From assembly GCA_009760855.2 (NCBI GenBank), contig WPIO01000019.1, positions 2,975,501-3,039,500 on the forward strand: a stretch of DNA of 64,000 nt. Direction: 5' to 3'. Positions 49,000 through 60,604 of this stretch are shown one piece after another. The notes beneath the pieces were generated by a model. That model was not told where the DNA came from. It did no database searches and saw only the letters and a list, made by a program, of their open reading frames with translations. Source of the stretch: Cristatella mucedo. Lineage: Eukaryota; Bryozoa; Phylactolaemata; Cristatellidae. The position numbers and the translations under genes were made by a program. Within the stretch, counting starts at the first letter, position 1. Every line of letters begins with the position of its first letter.

Positions 49000-51300
49000 T
49001 ACAAACAGCCAATTTTCAGCTAGTTTGAAAATTTTGCGTTAGAAGGCGGACAGTTACCATCGATTGCCGCATTGCCCTTGATTGTACGTCCGCGATTGTT
49101 TAAAAGGACGTGGCTGCATTTTTACTACAGCGTGCTGCGATGCGAAAGAAAACTTTGAGCTTCTTCCAACAACTTTTGGTTTATTTTTAAGGAACCAATA
49201 TGGATTGGTGCATTTTCTCAGGCCGTTGCCGTCGATTACCATGCAATGTTGTTGATTGAACGGGCAAAATTGGTTTAAATTAGGTGCGTGCACAGTGAGA
49301 TAATTCGTGGAATAACAGTAGCAGTTTCGCGAAGCCAATGTTGTCGATTTTTCACGAGTTGCGATATTAGTCGCGACCATTGCTGTCAAATGCGATGCAT
49401 TGCTGACAGTTGACGAGCAAAGCAGCTTGAAAATGCCTGGTTTCATTTTGGACGCAGAAGGAACGGTGTAATTAATGACAATTTGAGCTTTGCAATGCTA
49501 ATTTCTCGTCGATAAACAGCGGGTTGTCGTATTCGCCCGGACCGTTAATATCGATTTCTTGAGATTGTACTTGAGCGATTGGTTGAAAGGATGAAATAGC
49601 ACTTTAAACACAGTTCGCTGTGTCAGGTAAGATAAATTTGATCTTGGCCCAGTCACTTTGTGATGATTTGCAGTGGATCATCGTGGATTTCCATATTTGC
49701 AACGGCAATTACCGCCGATTGCCATTCATTTCCCAAGATTGAACGGTCAGAGCGCATTGAAGGTATGTTTGCATTGAGCTGTTACGGGTAATGAGAATTT
49801 GAGCATGGTGCAGCCTATTTCTCGTCGATTTGCCACGGATTGTGGTATTGGCCCCTGCCGTTGCTGTCTATTGCCATGAATTGTTGACAATTAACGTGCA
49901 AAATAGCTTGAAATTCCTACGATTTCACCTTTAGCACAAAGAAATGTGAATTGCGATGACAACTGGCACTTTGTGCAGCCAATTTGCGGTCGATTTGCCA
50001 CGGATTGCAGTGGATTGCTGCTTCGAGCACAGCCGTTGCCGAAGGTTGCCATACTTTTCCCGAGGTTGTAGGAGCGCAATTGGTTAAAAGGATGTGGTTA
50101 AATTGAATCAATGTGCTTTGTAAAATTCATTCAAAATTAAAGCATTACGAAACCGAATTCAAGGCATTTTGCATCAGATTGCTTTAGGTTTTGGTATTGG
50201 TGCGGACCATTGCAGTTAATTGCATTGTTACAGAATCGTTGAGGCAATAAAAGTGAAATTCTGAGATTACACAATAATCGAAGATTAGAGCAACGTGCAA
50301 TAATAGTTAGAGCTTCTAGTGTACGTGCTCTTGTCGCTGTGCGGCGTATTGCAGCGGATTTTGGTGGATTGAGGTATGGGACCAGTCGATTGAAATTCAT
50401 TGCATGAGAACGCATGGGCACAATGGAGCAACATTTTCTGGGTGCACTTTGAACTGAGTCGAGTCCTATATGCAATATCCATGAGAACTTCACGTTTGCG
50501 ATTTGAGGATGGTTTGCAGTGAATTAGAGTGGATTGTGGTATTTCCCTAGACAATTTCTGGCGATTGCTCCATATTGCCTGAGTGCAAGGATGCACGATG
50601 TTTTATTTTACATGGCTGTTCACGCAGCATAGTGCACAGTAATATGCAATAAAAACTGGAGCTCGGGCAATCTATTTCGATTTTTTTGCAGTGGAATCGG
50701 TGGATTGAAGTGGATTGGGGTATTGGCTCGAGCTGAAGTAATTGATTGCAGCGAATTTCGCGAGAGCGGCTGTGCCAATGCAATCGAAACTTTTTAAGTG
50801 CAATTATCGCAGATTGTGCTGTCATATGCAATAAAAAAGAAGCTTTTCGAACAGGATTTCTTCCGTTTTGTGGTGGAATGAAGTGGATTGCCGTGTTGGC
50901 CGGGCCACTACAATGTTATTTAGTGGACCTCGTAAAAACGCATGATTGAAATCGCGCGAAATGTTCTGGATACAGTGTAAGTGTAGCGTTTCCAACTTTT
51001 TGGAGCTGTGCCCAGTTGAGTTGTCGTGGAATTTACGGGCACTATATAGGATTTTGGTGGATTTCGGTGCGGGCGTTGGGCGTTAAAGCTCATTTGCATA
51101 AGTGGGCGTGCTCGAAGCTACATAAAATTTAGTGGATAGATAAAATCAAACGTGTAATACAATATCAGCGCATAATGTGAGATAGGCAAAGCTACTGTAT
51201 GGTCGAGGTTAGCCTAATTAGATTGGGTTGTGGTCGACTTGGGGAATTTATCGAACCAATGAATTTGCAGCGTTGCGTTTGGAGTTCTATTCCTTCACAG
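49000..51300 (+). repeat. Approximately 170-bp tandem repeat, block 5
   Basis: About 12 plus-strand monomers, then a terminal part with GCTCATTTGCATAAGTG, TAGATAAAATC and AGCCTAATTAGATTGG. The last 0.9 kb also belongs to the left inverted arm. Confidence 0.85.
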
Positions 51301-51984
51301 TGCTGATTTATGATGTGTATTCGTTTGCAGTGCTGGGTTAGGAGTTGCCCTCCATCTCGTCCTAGAAGCCTTAGTCAGCCATAAACCAGCCTCCAGGCAA
51401 TGTGCAAGAACGTTTGAAGTCCCTAGCAACTCCTTTCTTGACCGGGTTTCGAGGCTTCAGTAGCAGCTATTTAGCGTCCACCTCGGACGTAGCTCTTGTT
51501 TTCTTCACCCGCTTCTGCTTTTACCATTTGTGCGAATTCATACTAGTCAGTGGCCTTCACTGCCGTCTGTGCATTTGCACGTTTGAGTTAGCCAGCACTT
51601 GGACTCCTGTATGTGCGACTGTCCGAGCAGGAAACCTGGAAGGAAACCTTGGTCGTTTTCTTCTCTGTATTTAGTTGCATTAAGTTCGGTTTAGGTAAAT
51701 CAAAGACGTGGCTCGAGACATTGATTGCAGGCGTCCTAAAGTTCTCTTGCACGTGGCCATTTTACAATTTAATGTAATTAAATTAAAAACATTGTACACA
51801 AATCTATCTCATTGTACTGATACATTGGTACTGATCGCTTATACCTTCGTTTTCATGAACCCCACAGGGTTGCTTGTGCCAGTAACATACTGACTGTGCC
51901 TTTCTTCCTGAATAACTTCCCATGATGCTTAGACCTAAGTAGCCACGTGATCTACGAAACAAAAATAATCTTCGCTTCAAAGAA
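50385..51984 (+). repeat. Left arm of a 1.6-kb inverted repeat
   Basis: Reverse complement of 56241-57845 with only scattered differences visible. Short frames are mirrored in both arms (for example MARDIDCRRPKVLLHVAILQ at 51708 on plus and at 56517 on minus). Beyond the outer edge similarity falls to that expected between satellite copies. Confidence 0.93.
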
Positions 51985-53279
51985 TCTCGGTAGGAGGAGC
52001 AATCGGCCCTGTGCTTTCGAGCCGCGAACTCCTCAGCTTCCAGTCGTCTTCATGTCTCGCTAAGTTGAAATCTCTAGATAATCTGGCGTTTCCTTTCGTA
52101 GGCGCCAAAATTCTGGAACTCGCTTCCAGCTTCAGTCACCACCTGCAATGGATTTGCAGCATTCACGTCTCAGCTGAAGGGGCATGTAAAAGGCTGGCCA
52201 GCTTTGCCTTGTGGTTCGTTGAGCTTTTCTTCTTTTTCCCTAGCGCTTTTTCGTGCTTACCTTTCGCACGATTCAATGCATAAATCTAGTTCAGGTCCGA
52301 CTGACCGGCGGCACTGAGTGTCTTATTTCGTGTTTCAACATGCTGGCCTAAGCATGAGGTGTGCATGCTTCTGTCTACGTGTCTAAGCACGGCTCCACTG
52401 ACGTCCTTAACCCTTAATTATGGATTCTTTTGTAGGGAGTTGTAGAGTGCCTGAGGGCACATTTAGCTCTCGACGGTGCTATAAAAACGACCTGCAGTTA
52501 TGACTTAAGCTACCTGATGTCAAAAGCCCATGTTCGATTCCACTGTACATAGTGCAAGATCAGCTTTAGTTCGTGCGAAACTGAAATTCGATTACTTCAC
52601 CAGTGGCTCTCTGCGCCTCGTCAAAAACATCGAGAGCCCGGCCTTCCGTTCCGGTCTTTCGTGCCCAAGCGGCGGAGTGCACTGGTGTCTCCTCCATCTC
52701 TGAGCGATTTATACTCCTTGAGTCACCGTATCAGCGATTCCGACTTTTCATCCGAGAAGCACTGAACAATTTTTGCATCCTTTCTTCCGGTCAGCTCCGA
52801 GAAGAAATGCCGAGGAAACATGATTAACGTTTCAGCCTGAGGCGCTGACTGCTCTCGCTGCTAAGCTTTCGCGTCCGAGATATCCACCAGCCGCTCGATT
52901 TCCGTCGTCGTATGATCCTGGTGTTCCACGGCCAAAGTGGTGCATCAGCGCTAGCCCATCGGCTACTAGTTGCCGAACCTGCTTCAGATCGTTCAGGTCC
53001 TTTGGTTGGCTCTGATACAAGTCTCCATTCATCAGAGTTTAATGGAACTCGTTGACTTGACCCAAGTTTCTCGGTAACTCGCTAAATTGAGAGGACCCAA
53101 AGCTAGCAATTACCCAAGCGAGCGAATCTGCTCGATTATCCATATCGTGCACGCTGTTAGCAAGTGTCGCACATTGGTGCACCACTTACCGCTGAGGTTC
53201 AAGAGCTGAGACGGTCTTCGCAGATCGATTTCGGGCCGAGGTCAGCAAGCAACCCGACGCTTATCGGGCGTCTGTCCTG
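51985..53279. other. Spacer between left arm and eEF1A duplication
   Basis: No recognised gene. A minus-strand frame at 52832-53032 (QPKDLNDLKQVRQLVADGLA) has a capsid-like look but no identifiable domain; I leave it unassigned. Confidence 0.5.
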
Positions 53280-55890
53280 TGGAGCAGCCAGCGAAGGCCG
53301 ACGTGATGCGATTGGCTCTTCTCGAGCCTCGCTTGACCGAGCCAAGCCCCCCGAACGGTTTTTGTTCAATTTCCAAGCCCTTAATGCTCAGTGCTCAAGG
53401 ACAAAGGTGTCTTTCTGCCCAGTTCTGTGAGCCCTAGAAATAAGCCTTTCTGACGGTTCTCCTCAGCAGTTAATCGTCATTATTTGAGCCGACGGCAGTC
53501 CATCTCGGCGGTCAAAGTCACGTGGAAAAAGTATCCAATAAGTAGTAAGAGAAGGGTTTGAGGTTTCGCTCAATTGGCTTGACCCTCAAGTCTCGGTCAT
53601 TCTCCATCTTGACGAAAGCTCTGGTAGGTACTGCCGAAAGCAGTGCATTCAGTGACCTACTTTACTGCTCCATTGCTAGCCAGTTAACCAATATCTCGAT
53701 ATACTGTAGTTGACTTGCAGCACGTTTTCTGGCCACGTGCCTGAGCAAAATGTATTGATCTCGAGCTGTGACTTTGGTTGTACAGCTCCGGAGCTGTGCT
53801 GCTTGGCCGCTGCTGCCGCCTGTTGCTGCTGCATGCCGCTGCAGCTGCTGTTGCTGCTGCTTGTGCCTTCATAGTTGTGCTCAGTGCTCACGTCAGCTTT
53901 GACCTTTTTGTCGGGTGCAAAGTGCAGCACCATGGGGTCTGACAAGAAGCACATCAGCATCGTCTTTATTGGACACGTAGACTCTGGCAAGTCCACGACC
54001 GCCGGGCACCTGATTTACAAGTGCGGCGGCATCGACAAGAGCCTGATCGATGCGTTCGAGAAAGAGGCCGCGGGGGTAAGATTGCCTTGAATCGCATGTG
54101 CTACCGCTGCTCGCGTTCGGAGCACGTGCAACACACCTGTCAGGAGAAGTCTGATGGTTGTGAGCTTACTTGCAGATGGGCAAGAACTCGTTCAAGTACG
54201 CATGGGTGCTTGACAAGCTCAAGGCCGAGCGTGAGCGCGGTATTACCATTGACATCTCCTTGTGGAAGTTCGAGAGCAAGAAATACGATATTACAATTAT
54301 TGACGCCCCCGGTCATCGTGATTTCATCAAGAACATGATCACCGGAACATCCCAAGCTGACTGTGCAGTGCTTATTGTTGCCGCCGGTGCTGGTGAATTT
54401 GAGGCCGGTTTTTCTGAGAAGGGACAGACTCATGAGCATGCGCTACTTGCATACACGATGGGAGTTAGGCAGCTGATTGTCGGTGTGAACAAGATTGACA
54501 GCACCGAACCGCCGTACAGCTCGGTTAGTCACGCCAAAGCATTTCTTCGCTGCATTGTAAGTTATAAATCTTGCATTATAAATCTCAAAATTGAACTCAT
54601 ACTCTTTATTGCTTCTGCCTATAGGAGCGTTATGAGGCGATTACAAACAAGCTGTATTCGTGCGTGAAGAAGATCGGATATGATCCCAAGACCGTGGCTT
54701 TTGTTCCCATTTCGGGATGGCTCGGCGAAAACTTGATCGAGCCGTCTGAGAAAATGCCGTGGTTCAAGGGATGGGAAATTGAGCACAAAGACACCGGCAA
54801 ACGTCTTGTAGTAACACTTTTAGAGGCGATCGACGCACTCCAGCAACCAAACAGGAACGTTGCCGTCAATCGGCCACTGCGGCTTCCCGTTCAGGCTGTC
54901 TACAAGATTGGTGATATTGGCACAGTGCCCGTAGGTCGAGTTGAGTCGGGTATTCTGAAGGCTGGTACGATCGTGACATTTGCTCCTGGCAACCTGTCGA
55001 CTGAGGTGCGTACATAGGATAAGTGCACAGAGTGGTTTCTCTTTCAGTGCGTGGCAGAGCCCTACAATACGTTTAGTCTCTTCGGACGATGCACAGACGA
55101 CCTACAATTGCTAGCCTCGTCCATTACAGTGCTTATGTAGACTATGTTTCATTTAGGTTAAGTCGGTTCAGATGCATCACGAGGTTCTTGCAGAGGCCAT
55201 GCCCGGAGACGTCGTAGGCTTTAGCGTGAAAGACGTTGCTGTCAAAGACCTGAGAAGAGGATTCGTTGCTGGTGACTCAAATAACGATCCTCCTCATGAG
55301 GCAGCTAGTTTCATTGCTCAGGTGAGTATACTGTTATTGCTATGCTTAAGTGCTAGTTAACGAATACTGCTTTACGGCGCTGTGACATATGAGACTTTGT
55401 ATTTACAAGGTTGACTTGTATCTATTTCTGTGCTTCACTTATTGGCAGGTTATTATTTTGAATCACCCTGGAGAGATTCACGCTGGCTATACACCCGTGC
55501 TCGATTGCCATACGGCTCACATTGCCTGCAAGTTCGCTGAGTTAATTGAAATGGTTGATCGTAGAACGGGCAAGGTCGTTGAGGCTGAACCAAACAGGAT
55601 CAAGTCGGGAGATGCTGCCATTGTAAATATGATACCTATGAAGCCTATGTGCGTGGAACAGCAAGACAAGTTTCCAGTACTCGGTCGCTTTGCCATACGT
55701 GATGCGAGGCAGACCATTGGTGTCGGTGTCATCAAGGAAGTAAACAAACAGATGCTTCAGAATGCAGCAAAGGTCAATAAGGCTGGAGCTAAGGCCACAG
55801 CTCGTGCCAAGAAGTGAGTGCCAGCCGTGTCGGTAACACGTGCCTTTGATGTAAAACCGAGAGATCTGTTCGCGTATATATTTGTAAAGT
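53280..55890 (+). repeat. Segmental duplication unit containing eEF1A, copy 2
   Basis: Partner of 40258-42860. Upstream similarity is patchy, introns are poorly conserved except near splice sites, and exons are best conserved, which fits an old duplication with selection on this copy. Confidence 0.85.
53932..55817 (+). CDS. EEF1A: Elongation factor eEF1A, open five-exon gene
   Basis: GTPase that delivers aminoacyl-tRNA to the ribosome. Exons 53932-54075, 54176-54523, 54625-55005, 55157-55321 and 55449-55817 are all phase 0 and give 468 codons, close to the usual 460. G1 is GHVDSGKS, G3 DAPGHRD, G4 [12 protein letters not shown] and the [15 protein letters not shown] block are intact. The start has a good context (CACCATGG). 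Compared with typical animal eEF1A it is clearly diverged: [26 protein letters not shown], and the charged [10 protein letters not shown] replaces a usually Gly/Ser-rich loop. It may be a functional divergent paralogue or recently relieved of constraint. No lesion was found. Confidence 0.93.
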
Positions 55891-55892
55891 AG

Positions 55893-55898
55893 AATAAA
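55893..55898 (+). promoter_or_regulatory. eEF1A polyadenylation signal
   Basis: AATAAA 75 bases after the stop of the open eEF1A copy. The pseudogene at 42.8 kb has no equivalent hexamer at the matching place. Confidence 0.75.
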
Positions 55899-55989
55899 AG
55901 AACTTAAACTTATCCGACGTGATATACAAATGCCACAGGGCTCGATGCCACGATCTTGCTTGTTCAAGGCGAGAATCTTTTCTTTCCCG

Positions 55990-56205
55990 GGGTCAACGCA
56001 TGGTCGTGCTGACACTGTGTATGCTGCCACTTGCATGCTGACCCTGTGCATGTCACCCCGAACCATGTTATTCTTGCTGTTTATCGAGCATGCTACCACT
56101 AACCATACGATTGTGTTTCCTTTGCACCAAATGTAAAGTGCCTAGAAAGAGAATGAGTTCTCTGAGAGCGCTTTATCAAGAGTGCTATCAATATTATTAG
56201 TGCAC
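55990..56205 (+). mobile_element. LINE 3'-UTR fragment directly 3' of eEF1A
   Basis: Contains GCTGACACTGTGTATGCTGCCACT, GACCCTGTGCATGTCACC and the terminal CAAATGTAAAGTGCCTAG..TTCTCTGAGAGCGCTTTATC, ending in ATT units. It separates the gene from the right arm. Confidence 0.85.
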
Positions 56206-56240
56206 GCCTGGGGTAGGTCTTGTCAATTTGTATGCCTCAC

Positions 56241-57845
56241 TCTTTGACGCGAAGATCATTTTTGTTTCGTAGATCACGTGGCTACTTAGGTCTAAGCATC
56301 ATGGGAAGTTATTCAGGAAGAAAGGCACAGTCAGTGTGTTACTGGCACAAGCAACCCTGTGGGGGCTCATGAAAACGAAGGTATAAGCGATCAGTACCAA
56401 TATATCAGTACAATGAGATAGATTTGTGTACGATGTTTTTAATCTAATTACATTAAATTGTAAAATGGCCACGTGCAAGAGAACTTTAGGACGCCTGCAA
56501 TCAATGTCTCGAGCCACGTCTTTGATATACCTAAACCGAACTTAATGCAACTAAATACAGAGAAGAAAACGACCAAGGTTTCCTTCCAGGTTTCCTGCTC
56601 GGACAGTCGCGCATACAGGAGTCCAAGTGCTGGCTAACTCAAACGTGCAAATGCACAGACGGCAGTGAAGGCCACTGACTAGTATGAATTCGCACAAATG
56701 GTAAAAGCAGAAGCGGGTGAAGAAAACAAGAGCTACGTCCGAGGTGGACGCTAAATAGCTGCTACTGAAGCCTCGAAACCCGGTCAAGAAAGGAGTTGCT
56801 AGGGCCTTCAAACGTTCTTGCACATTGCCTGGAGGCTGGTTTATGGCTGACTAAGGCTTCTAGGACGAGATGGAGGGCAACTCCTAACCCAGCACTGCAA
56901 ACGAATACACATCATAAATCAGCACTGTGAAGGAATAGAACTCCAAACGCAACGCTGCAAATTCATTCGTTCGATAAATTTCCCAAGTCGACCACAACCC
57001 AATCTAATTAGGCTAACCTCGACCATACAGTAGCTTTGCCTATCTCACATTATGCGCTGATATTGTATTACACGTTTGATTTTATCTATCCACTAAAGTT
57101 TATGTAGCTTCGAGCACGCCCACTTATGCAAATGAGCTTTAACGCCCAACGCCCGCACCGAAATCCACCAAAATCCCATATAGTGCCCATAAATTCCACG
57201 ACAACTCAACTGGGCACAGCTCCAAAAAGTTGGAAACGCTACACTTACACTGTATCCAGAACATTTCGCGCGATTTCAATCATGCGTTTTTACGAGGTCC
57301 ACTAAATAACATTGTAGTGGCCCGGCCAACACGGCAATCCACTTCATTCCACCACAAAACGGAAGAAATCCTGTTCGAAAAGCTCCTTTTTTATTGCATA
57401 TGACAGCACAATCTGCGATAATTGCACTCAAAAAGTTTCGGTTGCATTGGCACAGCCGCTCTCGCAAAATTCGCTGCAATGAATTACTTCAGCCCGAGCC
57501 AATACCCCAATCCACTTCAATCCACCGATTCCACTGCAAAAAATCGAAATAGATTGCCCGAGCTCCAGTTTTTATTGCATATTACTGTGTACCATGCTGC
57601 GTGAACAGCCATGTAAAATAAAACATTGTGCATCCTTGCACTCAGGCAATATGGAGCAATCGCCAGAAACTGTCTAGGGAAATACCACAATCCACTCTAA
57701 TTCACTGCAAATCATCCTCAAATCGCAAACGTGAAGTTCTCATGGATATTGCATATAGGACTCGACTCAGTTCAAAGTGCACCCAGAAAATGTTGCTTCA
57801 TTGTGCCCATGCGTTCTCATGCAATGAATTTCAATCGACTGCAAC
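56241..57845 (-). repeat. Right arm of the 1.6-kb inverted repeat
   Basis: Partner of 50385-51984. Inner edge TCTTTGA at 56241 pairs with TCAAAGA ending at 51983. An 11-base GGGCCGTTGCA-type segment near 57835 is absent from the left arm. Confidence 0.93.
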
Positions 57846-59900
57846 GGCCCGGTCCCATACCGAAATCCACTCCAAGACGCCGCGCAGCAACCAGAACGCG
57901 TACACTAGAAGCACTAGTTATGATTGCACCCTGCTCTAATCTTCGATTATTTTGCTCTCGCATAACTTCACCGGTATCGTCTAGACCATTCTTTTGCAAT
58001 GCACTGCAATTGATTGCAAAGACCCGGGCCAGTACGTCTATCTACCGAAACCCACCACGAACCGACCTTAACACGTACACTTTAAGCTTGCTCGTTGCTC
58101 TAGATTTCATTTCTTGAGTAATCGCACAATTTCTCTGCAATTGCCTTGAAGATTTGGCAGCAATCCACTGCAATTGACCGCAATGGCCCGGGCCAATACC
58201 GCAATCCACAGTAATCTGATGCAAAATTTCCTGAAACAGGTTTTGCAATGCTTTAATTTTGAATGCATGTTACAAGCACTCTGGTTCAAGTCAACCACGT
58301 CATATTAAGCAAATGTGCTCCTACAATCTCAGGCAATGCATGGCAATCTACGGCAACGACTCGGTTCGAAGCAGCAATCTGCTAAAGTGCTCACCCTGAC
58401 CAAGGTCTGGCTGAGGACGTTGGCTCTAGCCCCAAAGCTTATGTGAAGCGCCTGAATAGCGATAGTTCTCTTGGGGCGCTATATGTAACAGTAATAGTTC
58501 TCTTGGGGCGCTATACAAATGAATTATATTTTCTTTATATTAATCCGTAGCAAGTTGACCACAAATTGGTTACACGAAGTGCCAATTGTCTTCGGATTTC
58601 ACATTTCTTTATGCCAAACCTGAAATCATAGGACTTTCAAGCTATTTAGCAAGTTAATTGCCAATAATGCACGGCAATTGACGGCAATGGCCCGGGCAAA
58701 TACCACAATCTGTGGCAAATCGACCAGAAATCGGCTGCATCAAGCTCCAATTCTCATTCCACCAACACCTCACTGCGCGCGCACATACTGTCAAATTTTT
58801 CAACCTGCTCTACCGTTCATTCTTGGGCAATGCATGGAGTCAACGGCAATGGCCGGGTAAATTCGACAATAAATTCTGATCCGTCGCAAATCACTGGAGA
58901 GTGACTGGGCCAAGATCAAATTTATCTTACCTGTCACAGCGCACTATGCTTAAAGTGCTATCACATCCTTTCAACCAATCGCAAACGTACAATCGCGATT
59001 TATTAATGGCAATCGACGGCTATATCCCGGGCCAATACCCCAATTCGAGGCAAATTGATGAGAAATTGGCAGCTCGAAGCCTTAACTTTCATTACATATA
59101 ACATTCCGCTGCATCCAAAGCAAAACCGTGGCATTTTCAAGATGCTTAGCTCGTTAACGGTCAGCAATGCACGGCAATCCACAGCAATGGCAGGGGCCGA
59201 TAGCGAAATCCGCGGAAAATTGACAAGATTGGCTGCAATAAACTGCAACTCTCATTCCACGTAACATGTGCCTGCGCTCGTGCATAATTTTCACCCATGG
59301 TGTGGTGCGTTCAATCGATGGCAATGCACGGCAATTGATTGTAATGCACGGAAATTGACGGCAATGCACGGCAATCGACGGCAATGGCCCCGGGGAAAAC
59401 GCCAATCCTTAACGGTCCGTTACAAATGAACTGACAGTTACTGAGAGAAGCTCCAACATTTCTTGCGTATTGCACTACAATGCAGTAAACGTGTGGCCAC
59501 ATCCTTTTAAACAAACGACAAAGGGAAAGTCGACGGCAATTCACGGCAATCGTCGGCAACGGCCCGACCTCTACCGCAATTTGTTTCAGATTTGCTGGAA
59601 ATTGGCCATTTGAATTTTAAATGGTCTTACCACATAACGCTCGCTATGGGTGCACATACGGTCATTTTTCCCATTCAACCTTGGGCAATGCATGGCAATC
59701 TATGTCAATTGTCCGAGACAAAACAGCAATTTATGATTGTCTGTTTCAATTACAAACAAAGCTGTTGTAAGAAAAATTAATTTGTTTGCGAAACAGTATG
59801 CTATAAATAAAAGTGCAGCCGTATCCTTTCAACCAATCTTGAACGTACATGCGAGGGCAATGCGCGGCTATCGACGGGCAACGGCCTGGGAAAATACGGA
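57000..59900 (-). repeat. Approximately 170-bp tandem repeat, block 6
   Basis: Minus-strand monomers, roughly 15 of them, interrupted by a SINE at 58.37-58.53 kb. Near 59320-59400 a short unit (AATGCACGGCAATCGACGGC-like) is locally amplified three to four times. Confidence 0.85.
58370..58540 (+). mobile_element. tRNA-derived SINE, type A, with duplicated tail
   Basis: Head TGCTCACCCTGACCAAGGTC and GTTGGCTCTAGCCCC, then the LINE-like tail GAAGCGCCTGAATAGCGATAG. The TAGTTCTCTTGGGGCGCTAT part of the tail occurs twice, at about 58463 and 58495. Confidence 0.85.
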
Positions 59901-60129
59901 AATATAACGACCAATTAAAAATACACTGTACGCTGCTGGTTGACGCTCCTATTTAGATTTCGCGTTCGCGTATATTCTATTTATGGTGCACCCAGAAAGT
60001 TCATTGGTTATGCTAGCTCTCGGTCACTGCATTGCAATCGACGGCAATGGCCCATGCCAATACAGCAATCTCCTGCAATCGGTCATAAATGGCTGTACCT
60101 AGGCTGGGCAGAGCTAAAGTACACATAGG

Positions 60130-60604
60130 GTATTACATCACACTTTTGTAAAGTGCAATGTTATATTTAATGTAATTTGCTTAATGTAAAATGATTTTTT
60201 GTCCGACTGGCAGGGTCCCTAATGGCTTAGTAGTGACCTGGAAACCAAAAGTCCGCACCCCTAGAAACTTGTGACCTGCTTACTAAAAGTTTGCACCCCT
60301 GGACACTTCCTCCGCAGCCCTTAGGTAGAAGACGATAAATACAATAAATAAATAAAAATCATTTTCGCCTTAAAATCATTAGAGCTGTGCGAGCCTGAAG
60401 ATTTACTAATTAATGTAGTTTTTCAACTTACCGCTGATGTTTTAGCGCTCACCGGTACTCTAATGCTCACCACATCTGGCTGCGGAGGGCTGGTGACATG
60501 CTTTTCCAGCTAACCACAAGGTCTCCCTCTTCCTGTACGATCGCTTGACCCATATCACCGGTCTCACGACTTGAGTTGAGTGCATATTCTTATGACGGAT
60601 AGAT
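60130..60604. other. Spacer between opposed satellite blocks
   Basis: Contains two imperfect 35-bp units (AAAAGTCCGCACCCCTAGA and AAAAGTTTGCACCCCTGGA) and an AATAAATAAATAAA patch at about 60340-60355. No gene recognised. Confidence 0.6.

Noticed and set aside
47500-51300. CRISPR-like array
   Set aside because: Repeats are about 170 bp, diverged and without constant repeat/unique spacer structure; the DNA is eukaryotic.
51402-51893. Two short frames conserved in both inverted arms as genes
   Set aside because: Their conservation is explained by the near identity of the arms at DNA level; no domain or splice structure supports coding.
52832-53032. Retroviral-type capsid gene
   Set aside because: Only a short frame with a vague resemblance; no zinc knuckle, protease or polymerase nearby.
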